Source of the DNA: Lathyrus oleraceus
Taxonomy: Eukaryota > Streptophyta > Magnoliopsida > Fabales > Fabaceae
Assembly (NCBI RefSeq): GCF_024323335.1
Contig: NC_066581.1
Span: forward strand, 351,415,896 to 351,479,895
Direction: 5' to 3'
DNA length: 64,000 bases
The translations under genes were made by a program, and so were the position numbers. The notes under the pieces were generated by a model. That model did no database searches, had not been told where the DNA came from, and saw only the letters and a list, made by a program, of their open reading frames with translations. Within the stretch, counting starts at the first letter, position 1, and the number at the start of each line of letters is the position of its first letter. Shown here one piece after another: positions 22,691 through 34,298 of the stretch.

Positions 22691-24600
22691 GACGATAGTA
22701 CCTATCTAGAAGGGGGGGTGAATAGATCAAGTATTTAAAAATTTAGTGCTTTTTAAATTATTTTTTTAAAGGTTGCGAAAGCTCCCTAGACCACGATCGT
22801 CTAAACGATCAGTTACTCGAAAGATCGGATATGCGTGAAACCTAATGGAATGACTAAGATAAAGTTAATCAACAACAATCTTAATCAATCGATCAAATAC
22901 ACAAACTCTTGATATAGCTACCACCAATGATGAATTAAAACAATGAGAAAACAAGCAAAATATTGATAAACTTGTGTGAAGTTAATTTTAGCAAACACTT
23001 GGTGTGCACACTACACCAAGTCTTAATTTCACTAGAATTGATTGTGCATAATTTTCCTTAGTTACAATCAAAGTGATTGCAACAATTGATCAAACAACTT
23101 TAGTGCACAACAATTAAGCGAAATTAAGTTTCCAATTAGTTTCACACAAGATTCAATTTATGCATAAATTAAAGAGTTAGAGAAAGAGAGAACAACACCA
23201 AATTTGTTTAGGCAGTTCCCCTTTCGTCCTCGCTTCGGGTACGTCTGCCCCCAATTTTAAAACTAGAATTGAGATATTTATTATCAATTGCAAAGTTTCT
23301 ACAAGAGAAGAAATAATCACCACCAAGCAAACCTAAGTGTTGTTGTAGATCCTATTCACTTCTCTCCCCTTGATTCGAGTTGAATCGAGTGCTTCAAAAG
23401 TTCCAAACAAACCTCTGATTGTAACTACCTTATTGCAAGAACTCCAAGTTCTCAAAATCTCTAGCTCGGCTGATTTGGGTAGGATATGCATGAAACCTCG
23501 ATTGTAGCTACCTTATATTGCAAGAACCCCAAGTTCTCCAAAACTCTAGCTCAGCTGATTTCAATCGCGACACGCTTGAACCCAAACCTTTCTTCACAAT
23601 CCTCTAGTTACCGTTGCTCATTTGAATGAACCCGTCGTTCTTCAAACCTTTCACTTGGCTGAATCTATGAAGCAAAGATTTGTTCAAAAAACCCAAATCT
23701 TGGAGGACAAAACCCTAAGATTTTATTCAAGAAAAACCCACTAAAAACCTCTACCCAAACCTAGATACACAATCCTATTTGGACGTTATCACCATAATAA
23801 TGCACTATGATCAACAAAAATTATTATGTGTAGTTGTTGAAACATACAACGAAGAATGAAGATGAAGAGGAACTTTAGTGTATATCTTTCACTTTTCTTG
23901 TTGTGTCATGAAAATGAGACTCAAGTGAAAAACACAGCAGAATGTTTTAGCAAAAACACATAGCAGAAAAATGAGTGAAATCAGCGACCACTCGACCTGT
24001 TCACACTAGGGACTCGACCTGTTCAGACCCGCAGCAACACAATTCAAATAAAATAGGTTATGAGTCGACTCAAACAGGGAGATGACTCGACTCATCTTGT
24101 TTCTCCAAAAATTACTCGACCTATGACTCAACCTGTTCAGACCCGCATCAACATAATTCAAATAAAACAGGTTATGAGTCGACTCAAACAGAAGATGAGT
24201 TGACTCATCTTGTTTTTCTAGAAATGAGTCGACTCATAAACTCGACCTGTTCAGACCCGTGAGTTACAAAGAAAATGACATGCATGAATGAGTCAACCGC
24301 TCCAAAGCATGAGTCGACTCAAAGATTTTAAATGGTCAAAAATGAGTTTTTAAGATGTATTTAGGTCAATCCAAACCATTCTCTTATGAACCTAAGGTAC
24401 CAACAATGATCAAGTGCAATATTGACATATATGAGATGCCCCTATATGCATATACATATTGAATTGATACTTTGAGCATGTTAAAGAATGAATGCACTCT
24501 ACGATATGATGACACCGTCCAAAGTACACAGTATGAGCTACTAAAGTGTTTGACATCATTAACACAAGGATTAAGAACCTTTTCCCTCACACTGGGTTGT
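22691..24600 (-). repeat. 5' LTR of the second SIRE-like element
   Basis: On the - strand it ends with CTATCGTCTAACA next to the PBS. Its far end is set near 24,600, where the - strand reads TGAGGGAAAAGGTTC, but this start is uncertain because no second LTR exists for comparison. It contains no long frame. It includes a 113-bp tandem duplication with GAGTCGACTC palindromes (24,000-24,320). Confidence 0.55.
24000..24320. repeat. Tandem duplication with repeated GAGTCGACTC palindromes
   Basis: Perfect GAGTCGACTC palindromes occur at 24,062-24,071, 24,175-24,184, 24,226-24,235 and 24,311-24,320, with several one-mismatch copies between. A CGACCTGTTCAGACCCG block occurs three times, at about 24,014, 24,130 and 24,243. 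The unit is about 113-116 bp. Confidence 0.8.
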
Positions 24601-25600
24601 ATTAGATTGTTATCTTTTATCTTTATAGTTGAATAAGCACTTGGGAGAGTGCTCGAGTGAAAGTTAGAGGTGTCTCAAATTCAGGGAGAACCCTGATCGA
24701 ATCTTCACGGGTAGTAGTAGAAAAGTGGCTCTCGACTAAGTGAGCTTAGATAAGACCAATTGTACTTATGACTATTAGGAGTAAATTTATTTCTATAGGG
24801 ATTCCTAAATAAAAATTCAGTGGTTGTATTAGGAAAAGAGACATTGAACTATGAGAGTTCAAATCAGACCAATTTGTACTTTTGACTATTATGAGTGAAT
24901 ATTCTTTGATTGGGTTAACGCCCTCCAAACATAGGTCATTTTCCCCCAAACTAGGTTACCAGTTCATGTGTTATTTATATTTTGCCTTTATTTTGTATGG
25001 TACACATTTAACTTGTAATACACATTGTTACGATATCTTGTCATCCTAAGAATAGAACTTCTGAAAATACATCATAATTTGGGGTTTTCCTATTTCTTAC
25101 TATTTTATCTTTCTCCTTATTTCTCCTTAATATTTTTATTTCACCAAAGTTGTCTATATGTCTTGTGAGTGAAAAATACTCATGAGGAAAATGTTACATT
25201 GTGTCGTGCCATTGTTTATTTCAAGAGTATGATTCTCTTGAAGATTTTTGTTTGGTTCTAGAGATAAACCATTGAAAATCTATGTATGGTTCTAGAACTT
25301 ATTCCAATAAAAGTTATGTTTGGTATTGAGATTGGTCGGTAAATCTCTACTTGGTTTATGAGTTCACCCCATAGAAAATCTCTTGTTTGGTTGGGGGCTA
25401 AGTTAGTGTAAAATCTCAATTAGCTTGTAACTGAGGTTCGTAAGCATAATCTGTAAAAGCTTGAGATTATTAGTCAAACTCTCATAAAGATCTCTTAGGG
25501 ACAAAAGTAGGCCAACATTCGGTCAAACCTGTATAAATTTTGGTGGCATCTCTCTAACCCTATCTCTTTAACCCTATCTCTTTAATTTATGTCATTTATC
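24601..25600 (+). other. LTR-like debris with internal repeats
   Basis: No coding frame. The stretch has an LTR 3'-end character (for example a CAAACATAGGTCATTTTCCCCCAAACTAGGTTACC segment around 24,927-24,962), reminiscent of copia LTR ends. About 100-bp repeated sequence (AGACCAATTGTACTTATGACTATT and a variant) occurs at 24,754 and 24,865. Six degenerate units of about 35 bp (GAAAATCTATGTTTGGTTCT type) lie at 25,232-25,440. The element cannot be named. Confidence 0.35.
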
Positions 25601-27038
25601 TTATTATTTTATTTCTTTCTGATGCGTTTCTGTCTGTTTTTTAATACTAACACAGATTGCTGTTTTAAATAAGAAATATTTTAAATTAATCATGAATTTT
25701 AAATTCTATAATTTAAACTCCTTGTTGTACTTGAAGTGACTTGTTCAACATGTACCTAGTAAGATGGAAGATGATAATAATCCTTTATCAAGTGAGGTAA
25801 AGATGTTTGAAGCGTTTTTCTACTCACCTCTCTTCAAGTATATTATGGTTTATTAAAAAGGTGTATTGAATCAATAAGGATTCTATTTGAAGACTTAAAG
25901 TGACTCAATTGATTATTTTACACATATTAAAAAAAGTGTAATAAATAAAGAAAGATAATGAAATTTTTTCTAAAGTATTCTTTTATCATGTATTGAGAGT
26001 GATAAAAGTAGTCATAATTAAAAAGTACAATTGTAAAAAATAAATTAATTTGCATTGTAAATTGAAATAGATCATTCATTTTATAATACTTTATTATTTC
26101 AAATGTATTACTCATTGTGGAAGGGATGAAATGAATTATTTAATGATAGTCGACCTCTAGGATTGTGGTAAATTATTTAATGATTAGTCCACCTCTAGGA
26201 TTGTGGAATTTGATGAATGGGCTGGTTAATGATTAGTCCACCTCTAGAGTTATGGAATTTGATGCTATTCTTTATGGGTATGAAAATGAAAACAAAGGTT
26301 TTAAAAATCATTCAAATGAATCTAAGGGAGTTGAGTCGTCTTTGAAGTATATCATCCTCTTATGGAAGTTAGCCTAAAAACTTTTAAAGAATCTGGGATG
26401 CTAAAAATAAAAGGGTCACTAACTTAAATAGAGGGATAAATTGGTAGATATAATCAAACACTATAGAAATTATTTTGCATGGGATTATCATGATATTCAT
26501 GGTTTGGATAGGGCATTAGTCGAACCCGGGTTACGAATGAATGAGTGGTACAAGCCACACAAACAAGTGACAAAATGAGATTGAATCCTCAATAGATGCC
26601 TTAGATCAAATATGAGTAGATTTGATGTAGGATTTAATCCTTTGATTGTTAGTTGTTTTCAACTTTTGATTACAAGCAAAGATTCTAGCTTCAAATGTTG
26701 CTTTCAATATGAGTATTATCCATTAATGATTTATTGAGTTTCCACCCACTTGCAAGTCGGTAAGGGTGTTATGGTGACTATTGTCCATATCTTACAATGT
26801 AATATTTACACTATTCATGCAAAAATTCAAACTTAAGTCACATAATTTTTTTTTCATCCAACTCATAATGCAACATATGAAACATTTGTTTACACCTAAA
26901 AATATTCTAAATTGTTAGTCGAATGTAGTATATAGATGAATTTGATTTAGTTGAAATCTTGATATCCAAATAAAGGTTAATCGAATTAAAAACAATCAAA
27001 ATATGAAATAGACAATTTTTTTCCTAAATCTATTAAGG
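25601..27038. other. Unassigned AT-rich intergenic DNA
   Basis: No recognisable gene or transposon. It includes one short tandem repeat (26,138-26,266). Confidence 0.5.
26138..26266. repeat. Three-copy tandem repeat, 36-53 bp unit
   Basis: TTAATGATTAGTCCACCTCTAGGATTGTGGAATTTGATG-like copies start at 26,138, 26,174 and 26,227. The second and third are most alike. Confidence 0.7.
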
Positions 27039-27482
27039 CGTTGAATTGTAATTCCTTGTATCGAAGCAAGTTGCTCGACAGAAGCAAGGAAGTGTCGAAC
27101 CACCTAATGTGTTGAGTAGTGTTAGCTATTTTGGACTTTTATAATTTTGGACTTTTATAGTTTGGGGCTTTGACTTGAGGTCCAAGTTAACCTAAATCTA
27201 TAAATAGAGGGAGTAACCTTTATTTTTGTAACAGAGGTGAATAGAGTATTCATAACACTTGTAATTCATAGTATTTTACAGTTGCAAAGTGAATAAGAAG
27301 TTTTCCACAGTTTGTGGATAGAGAGAAACTCTGTAGAATTTTATTACTCTTCTCCTTCATCGTTCTTTATTTTCTTTCTTTCTCCATTGTTCTTCTCTTT
27401 TCGTTGTTATTGTGTGGGTAGTTACAATCTTGTTCATCAAGATTGATTGAAATTCTCCATAGGTTTTGGGGGATTTCCAACA
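27039..27482 (+). repeat. 5' LTR of copia element
   Basis: Ends TTTCCAACA next to the PBS. Compared with the 3' LTR it has an extra 16 bp from a local duplication of a TTTTGGACTTTTATA-like unit at about 27,130-27,165. Confidence 0.9.
27199..27207 (+). promoter_or_regulatory. TATA box in 5' LTR
   Basis: TATAAATAG, also present in the 3' LTR at 31,716-31,724, in a conserved context. Transcription would begin about 30 bp downstream. Confidence 0.6.
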
Positions 27483-27484
27483 TC

Positions 27485-27496
27485 TGGTATCAGAGC
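27485..27496 (+). other. Primer-binding site (initiator Met-tRNA)
   Basis: TGGTATCAGAGC, exact match to the usual plant copia site, two bases after the 5' LTR. Confidence 0.9.
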
Positions 27497-27525
27497 TCCG
27501 GTTAATCGATTCATGGAAAGACACC

Positions 27526-28158
27526 ATGGCAACGAATCATCCAAACGGGAACTTTCCAACAAATCTTCCGATTCTCAAGAACGCCAATTATGAGAATTGG
27601 TGCAAGCAGATAAAGGTTGTGTTATGTTATCAAGATCTCTGGGATCTTGTGAAGGAAGGAGTAGCAACGCTTGCAAAAGTCGCGACGGATCAAGAAAAGG
27701 ATGCACATAAAGAATTGAAGAAGAAAGATTATAAAGATCTCTTTATAATCCATCAATGTGTTGATGCAGATAACTTTGAAAAAGTTAGTGATGCAGAGTC
27801 AGCAAAAGAAGCATGGAAAATTCTAGAGAAATCATTTGGAGGCGCGGAGAAGGTGAAAGAGGTGAGGTTACAAACTCACAAAAGAACGTATGAATTGCTT
27901 CAGATGGAAGACAATGAAAGTATAACTGATTTCTTCACCAAGGTTACGAAACTGGTGAATCAAATCAAGGTATGTGGAGAAGTGTTGACATCAAGATCTG
28001 TTGCTGGAAAGATCTTGAGGTCGTTGGCTCCAAAGTTCGACCACGTGGTAGTAGCCATAGAAGATTCGAAAGCTTTATCAAAACTGACAAAGGAAGAGCT
28101 TCAAGGGACGCTTGAATCTCATGAACAAAGAATGGATGAAAGAGTTGCAGGAAAGTAG
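27526..28158 (+). CDS. gag: Gag (copia element 27-32 kb), truncated by a stop
   Basis: A 210-residue frame from ATG at 27,526, chosen over upstream codons because those lie in the LTR and PBS and because ACACCATGGC is a good plant start context. It reads MATNHPNGNFPTNLPILKN, then NYENWCKQIKVVLCYQDLWD, AKEAWKILEKSFGGAEKVKE, LLQMEDNESITDFFTKV and GKILRSLAPKFDHVVVAIED: the UBN2 gag domain over most of its length. TAG at 28,156 ends it before the zinc knuckle. Gag would assemble the particle. Confidence 0.8.
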   Translation: MATNHPNGNFPTNLPILKNANYENWCKQIKVVLCYQDLWDLVKEGVATLAKVATDQEKDAHKELKKKDYKDLFIIHQCVDADNFEKVSDAESAKEAWKILEKSFGGAEKVKEVRLQTHKRTYELLQMEDNESITDFFTKVTKLVNQIKVCGEVLTSRSVAGKILRSLAPKFDHVVVAIEDSKALSKLTKEELQGTLESHEQRMDERVAGK

Positions 28159-28464
28159 AAGAGTGATATGGCTTTGCAGGCTCAATCAACAAAATAAATA
28201 AAAGGAAAAGGAATCTAGAACCGAAACAAGGGCAGAAGAGGCTACAATAATTCGAATGGTTGAAATCAACAAGAAGGAAACTAGTCGAATCAGAGAAAAC
28301 CCTGGAACCAAGGCAACCAAAGAGGTGGTGTTGCAGGTAGAGGAAGAGGTGGTGGTCAAAAGCCAGACAAGAGTCACATTCAGTGTTACAATTGTTAGAA
28401 GTATGGTCAATATTCTAGTGATTGTCCAGAAAAGAAAAAGAATCAAGAAACTTATGCAAAGCTG
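28159..28464 (+). pseudogene. Zinc-knuckle region of gag, broken
   Basis: A Gly/Arg/Asn-rich stretch is followed at about 28,376-28,432 by CYNC, a stop, KYGQYSSDC: a CCHC knuckle in which the His is Gln and a nonsense codon lies inside the finger. It links gag to the next frame. Confidence 0.65.
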
Positions 28465-30096
28465 GTGAAACACGAAGAAGAAGAGACGTTGTTGATGGTT
28501 ATAACAAGAGAAGAAGAGAGATTCAAGGACCAGTGGTACTTGGACTCAGGATGCTCAACACACATGTCTGGAAGAAAAGATTGGTTTGTCAACATAAAGC
28601 CCTCAATAAAGAACATGGTGAAATTTGCAAATGGCAACACTCTAGCAGCTGAAGGTGTTGGTGATGTTCTGATTATGAGGAAAGATGGCAAGAGGTCAGT
28701 AATTTCAAATGTGTTATACATACCAGGCATGAAGAGTAATTTGCTCAGCATAGGGAAGTTGGTCGAAAAGAACTACAAGGTGTCGATTGAAGACAAAATG
28801 ATGAGAGTTCTCGACTTAAATGGAAGGTTGATCTTGAAGGATCCAATGTCTCAGAATAGAACCTTCAAGATTGAACTAAATGTGATGGAGCATAAATGCC
28901 TTGCAACAGCAGCCAATAGAGACGAATGGATATGGCATTACAGACTTGGCCATCTCAATTTTAAAGACATCAGAGATTTGAAGAGAAGAAATATGGTTTC
29001 AGGATTACCAGAAATTGACATTCCAAACGAAGTATGTGAAGAATGTCTGCAAGCAAAGCAACATAAGAACAACTATAGTAAGGATGCAGGAAGCAGGTCG
29101 AAGGAAATTCTTGAAGTCATATACTCTGATGTATATGATCCTCTCCAGGTAGATTCGATTGGAGGTAACAAATACTTTGTTACATTCATAAATGATTTCA
29201 GTCGAAAATTGTGGTCTTACCTGATCCAGAAGAAAAGTGAAGTGATCGAGGTATTTGACAAGTTTAAATATATGGTCGAAAGACAGAGCGGTCGAAAGAT
29301 CAAGATTTTGAGAACTGGTGGTGGTGGAGAATATGTGTCAAAAGATTTTGATACATTATGTGTGAAAGAAGGGATTGTGCATGAGGTGGTGCCACCATAC
29401 ACTCCACAACAGAATGGAGTCGTAGAAAGGAAGAATAGAACTATTATGAATATGGTTAGAAGTATGTTGAAGGGCAAGTATCTACCCAAAGAATTATGGG
29501 GAGAAGCTGTGTCGACTGTGACATATATCCTGAACAGATGTATGACGAAGAAGCTAGAAGGAATCACGCCAGAAAAATATTGTTCTGGTGTCAAGCCTAG
29601 CTTGAGTCATCTAAGGGTGTTTGTATTTATAGCACATAGACATGTACCAGATCAGTTGAGAAGAAAATTTGATGATAAGTCGAATCAGATTATCCTGATA
29701 GGATATCATTCGACTGGAGGATACAAGTTGTTCTACCCAATGAATAAGCAGGTGGTGATCAGCAGGGACGTGATCATAAATGAGCTTAGAGAATGGGATT
29801 GGACTGAGAATGTCAAGAAATATTCAGTGAGAATATTTTGTGATGAACCAGCTAGTGAAGTCGAAAGAGAAGTTTGGCAGAAAGAAGTCAGAGGTGAAGC
29901 AAGCACAAGCATACCTCAAAGAACAAGACACATGCCTGCAAGGTTGCAAGAATGTGTGATTACATCAGATGGTGTGGTCAATGAAGAAGGTGAGTTGGTA
30001 CATTATGCTTTCTACGCAGATGTCGAACCTGTCAATGCAGTTGAGGCATTGAAAGATTCGAAGTGGATGAAAGCAATGGACGAAGAACTGAAGTAA
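28465..30096 (+). pseudogene. Protease-integrase polyprotein fragment with altered integrase active site
   Basis: A 543-residue open frame. The protease motif WYLDSGCSTHMSG lies at about residues 26-38. The integrase Zn region WHYRLGHLNFKDIRDL to CEECLQAKQ lies at about 155-195. In the core, the first Asp is present in IYSDVYDP (about 219), the second is replaced, RTGGGGEYVS (about 282-291) where the family normally has an Asp-Arg-Gly-Gly motif, and the Glu is present in PQQNGVVERKN (about 315). The C-terminal GYKLFYPMNKQVVISRDVI region is intact. Without the second Asp, strand transfer is not expected. The frame ends in TAA at the RT border. Confidence 0.85.
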
Positions 30097-30704
30097 ATTG
30101 AAACACTTGGTCACTTGTTGAATTTCCCCAAAATAAGAAGGCAATCGATGTGAAGTGGGTATACAAGGTAAAGCTGAATCCCAAAGGAAAAGTGACTCGA
30201 CACAAGGCAAGACTTGTGGCGAAAGGATTTCTTCAGAAAGAAGGAATTGACTTTGATGAAGTTTTTGCACCTGTTGCTAGGATCGAAACGATCAGGTCGG
30301 TTATTGGTCTAGCAAACATGAACAACTGGTAGATGTGCCAGATGGACGTGAAATGTGAATTCCTTAATTGCCCCTTAGAAGAAGAAGTTTATGTTGCACA
30401 ACCAGTTGGGTTTGTGAAACATGGCGAAGAAAGAAAGGTGTACAGGCTGTATAAAGCCCTGTACGGACTTAAACAAGCTCCAAGATCTTGGAACAAGAAG
30501 ATAGATGGATTTCTAAGGGAGAAGGAATTCGTGAAGTGCAAATCTGAACATGAAGTGTATGTAAGAAGAAGCAAGAGTGAATTGCTTATACTATGTCTCT
30601 ATGTCGATGACCTGTTGATAACAGGTAGCTGCAAGAAGGAGATCGAAGACTTCAAAGGTGATCTCAACAAGGAACTCGAAATGTCAGATCTGGGTGACAT
30701 TTGA
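30097..30704 (+). pseudogene. Reverse transcriptase, interrupted
   Basis: Reading through three breaks (30,094 TAA, 30,330 TAG, 30,702 TGA): [67 protein letters not shown] and the catalytic YVDD in LCLYVDDLLITGS. One usual Ala-Phe pair near the MDVK motif reads Cys-Glu-Phe, another sign of decay. Confidence 0.85.
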
Positions 30705-31565
30705 TATTTTCTTGGCATTGAATTCTACAAGAGTGGTAGAGGTTTGATGATGCATCAAAGAAGGTATGCAGGCAAAATTCTCAAGAGATTTGAGATGCAA
30801 GATTGGAACCCAACTTCGACTCGAGCTGAGCTCCGATTACAACTGACGAAAGATTCAGATGAAGATGATGTCGACCAAACCCAATATATAAGACTTATTG
30901 TGTCACTTCGATACCTTTGTCACACAAGGCCTGACTTAGCATACAGTGTAGGTATGGTGAGTAGGTTCATGCAAAAGCCAAAGGTATCACATCTAGCTGC
31001 GGCAAAGAGGATACTAAGGTATCTGAAAGGAACTCTCGACTATGGTATTTTATTTCCTGCAACTGATGAAGGAAAAGAATGCAAATTAGTGGGATACACC
31101 GACTCAAGTTGGTGTAGTATTGATGAGGATCAAAAACCCACACTTGGCTATGTGTTTATGCCAGGTGGTGCACCAGTTGCTTGGAGTTCGAGAAAAGAGT
31201 CAGTAGTGGCATTATCATCGTGTGAAGCAGAATACATAGATGTTTCTCTTTGTACATGTCAAGCAACATGGATGGTGAATCTGAACAAAGAGATAACAGC
31301 GAAGAGTCATGGAACAATTACCATGAAGATCGACATCATGTCAGCTATCAATCTGGCGAAGAATCCAATAGCACATGGTCGAAGCAAGCACCTTGAGATG
31401 AGGTTCCATTATCTTCGAGAGCAGGTAGCAAATGGGAAGATGAACGTGGAACACTGCAGAACTGAGAATCAGATTGCAGACATCATGACGAAGGGAATGC
31501 AGGTCGAAGTGTTCAGAAGACTAAGAGCTATGATGAATGTAGATAGCTTAGACACAATGAATTAG
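30705..31565 (+). pseudogene. RT thumb and RNase H
   Basis: The frame 30,744-31,565 (273 residues) contains HTRPDLAYSVGMVSRFM, then RNase H: VGYTDSSWCSIDEDQ, SSCEAEYIDVSLC, MKIDIMSAINLAKNPIAHGR and SKHLEMRFHYLRE, ending DIMTKGMQVEVFRRLR. The acidic active-site residues appear present. The upstream link to RT is broken by a TGA at 30,702. The frame stops seven bases before the 3' LTR, and the polypurine tract there (TTAGGTGGTG) is weak. Confidence 0.85.
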
Positions 31566-31571
31566 GTGGTG

Positions 31572-31999
31572 TGTTAAATTATAATTCCTTGTGTCGAAAC
31601 AAGTTGCTCAACAGAAGCAAGGAAGTGTCGAACCACCTAGTGTGTTGAGTAGTGTTAGCTATTTTGGGCTTTTATAGTTTTGGGCTTTGACTTGAGGTCC
31701 AAGTTAACCTAAATCTATAAATAGAGTGAGTAACCATTATTTTTGTAACAGAGGTGAATAGAGTATTCACAACACTTGTAATTCACAGTATTTTGCAGTT
31801 GCAAAGTGAATAAGAAGTTTTCCACAGTTTGTGGGCAGAGAGAAACTCTGCAGAATTTTATTACTCTTCTCCTTCATCGTTCTTTACTTTCTTTTTTTCT
31901 CAATTGTTCTTCTCTTTTCGTTGTTATTGTGTGGGTAGTTACAATCTTGTTCATCCAGATTGATTGAAATTCTCCATATATTTTGGGGGATTTCCAACA
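31572..31999 (+). repeat. 3' LTR of copia element
   Basis: Begins TGTTAAATT and ends TTTCCAACA. It aligns end to end with 27,039-27,482 except for a 16-bp gap. Confidence 0.9.
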
Positions 32000-33160
32000 T
32001 AAAATTGTAAAGATCATGAGAATGTCAAACATAAACAAAGACATATAAAAATTGGCATTTTAAGAATTTGTCCGCATTCCATAATTATAGTGTCATTTAT
32101 TGAAACACTTATCTTTACTGATCTGAAAGAATGGTGCATGTGTGGATGAAGAAAATGAAAAATTATGTAAAATAGGGAAAATCAAGTCAAATATTAATAC
32201 AACTGAAAAATCACACACTATCGGTGAAAATATCTCAATATAGCTAGATTTTTTTTGTAGACACACGTTTTTTTAGCTATTTCTTAATTTTTTTTTGCTA
32301 AAAATCCAACATTATATTTAATACTCTTTAGAGTTTAGGAACTTAGAGTTAAAAGAATCATAGTTGAGAGATGTTAATTGGTTCATCGGCTATAGCTTTT
32401 TAATTCAACGACACAAGTCAATCTCAATAATTTTTTTTATAAAATATAATGTCATGTTGTTTATGAGATAATGAGTTTTGGTGTTGAAGTTTCTAAATGA
32501 AAATAATATGTTAACGTATAATATGAAATTATAAACGGACATGGAAGAAATTAATGGAAGATTGGTTAGTACCAGACTTTTAATTTATTGAAGTTTTTTA
32601 AAATAATCAAAAAATATTTTTTTATATAAGAATAGATGGCAAGCGGAAACAAATTAAGTTGAATCCTTTTGAATGATAAAATCAATCTTCTTTAAAAAAA
32701 AATTTAGATCTAGGAAATACAACATAGATATGTATGGCCTTTTGAAACATTTTTAAAAGATTTTTTTATCTCTGGTGCTAGGAATTCAAAAGTATCAAAC
32801 ATAAATAGTATAAAAGTATTTTGATTTTTCAAACAAATTTTCTCATGTGTGACCATTTTATTTGAAGTGGCTTTGAGTGTTGTCTATTCCACAGTAAAAT
32901 CTTCAATAATCAATCATTCGTGTGGAAAAACTCCAGTCAAATCCACACATGCATGTTTTACTTCTACCCACACATACACTAAAACATTTGATGGCCTAAG
33001 TGTCGACTTTCTTTCATGTGGATCGATCAAAAAGTTCACAGACACCTTTTTTTTAACAGGTATATCAATAATAATAATATCACTAACAAAGTCATGTCAC
33101 TATTTGAAGCACATAAGCTTCTTACAATGAGTTGTGTTCTCCCCAAAGGTATTTCACTAT
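32000..33160. other. Unassigned AT-rich DNA between copia and Ogre elements
   Basis: No recognisable gene. A 93-codon frame at 32,849 has no domain. The last five bases, ACTAT (33,156-33,160), would be the 5' side of the Ogre target duplication; the partner lies beyond the window. Confidence 0.5.
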
Positions 33161-34289
33161 TGTAATACCCCAATTTTGTCCCTAAGATCCCTCATGGCAT
33201 CATATCATATCATTGCATAGCCTCAAGGATCATTGGACACCTTGCTTTCTTCCCTATGGATGGGTTATCTTTTTGAGAGTGATTCTTGATCACCAAGCAT
33301 GTTTGCATTTGTATATCATTGCTTTTCTTTTAATCACTAACCAAAAGTACAAAAATATGTCATCTAACCTTTGTCTTGCAGATGAAGCAATAACAGGTCA
33401 AAGCAGTCAAAGGCATTCATTAAGCAATAGATGGTGGTCATTCTTGAGATTTGGACCCCATGATCATTCACAAGAGTTCATATGAGCCGTGATGTTATTT
33501 TGAAGCAAAATCCCAAGTGGTAGAGGCTTGAATCTCATCAGAACATTTCCCAGTCAACTAAAGACCTAGAAAGTCAACTGCCAAGTCAACTGTGGATTTG
33601 GAGGTGGGAAGTGACTAGAAATACTTCATTCATGTTCAAACAAGTCTCATTTGACATTTCAAACACTCACATTGAAGAATTTGAGGTCCAGTCAAAACTT
33701 TCCAAAAATAGCAAGTGACCCATAATTTCAAACTTTCCAAAAATGGAAAGGTTTTGGACCAAGTTCATCTCAAAATTACATCATCCATAAAGCTTCAAAT
33801 GAAATTTTGTTAAACATGAAAGTTGTAGATCTTTCTCTCCCATTTCCAAAAAGTCCAAGATCATCAATTTCTCATGTGTGGTTAAGGAGATATGATCAAA
33901 ACATGGCAAAGTATGCATGGAACTTCAAATGGCCATAACTTTTCAACCAAAGCTCCAAAATGAGTGGTTCTTTTTGCAATATTCTCCTCTTGACCTCTAA
34001 TTTCCAAATCATGCATCACATTACATGAATTATCATCACATGATCACTTGTTAATCCATTGGCTTTTTGGAGGGAAATCACAAAATTCAAAATTGGTACA
34101 TGGTTTGAACTTTTTGCCATTGCCATTGGTTCCAAAAATTGATTTTAAGTGAAAATGAATCAAATTCGTGCACTGTTCACACATGCATTCCATGCATAAG
34201 GTGAAAAAACCATTTTTGCACATACACCTCATTTGGTTAATCTCATTTAGCATTTGGTTTAAACATGATTACAGAATAATTAGCAAAGC

Positions 34290-34298
34290 ATATATAAG
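34290..34298 (+). promoter_or_regulatory. TATA box in the Ogre 5' LTR
   Basis: ATATATAAG in the context GCAAAGCATATATAAGGTAAACCC. The same bases occur in the 3' LTR at 61,823-61,831. It is the clearest TATA signal in the LTR and would place the RNA start near 34,320, giving a U3 of about 1.15 kb and a very long R-U5. The start site is inferred, not observed. Confidence 0.55.

Larger units (their letters stand above)
27039..31999 (+). mobile_element. Complete but defective Ty1/copia retrotransposon, 4.96 kb
   Basis: Two LTRs (444 and 428 bp), PBS, gag, protease, integrase, RT and RNase H in copia order. The LTRs differ at about 23 positions plus one 16-bp indel, or roughly 5%. With a commonly used rate of 1.3e-8 per site per year this would be about two million years, only a rough guide. 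The flanks are TAAGG before the 5' LTR and TAAAA after the 3' LTR, so a perfect 5-bp target duplication is not seen. The 5' LTR starts CG rather than TG. The copy has several stops and a lost catalytic residue in integrase. Confidence 0.9.

Noticed and set aside
29217..29594. 125-codon - strand frame
   Set aside because: Antisense shadow of the integrase core on the + strand.
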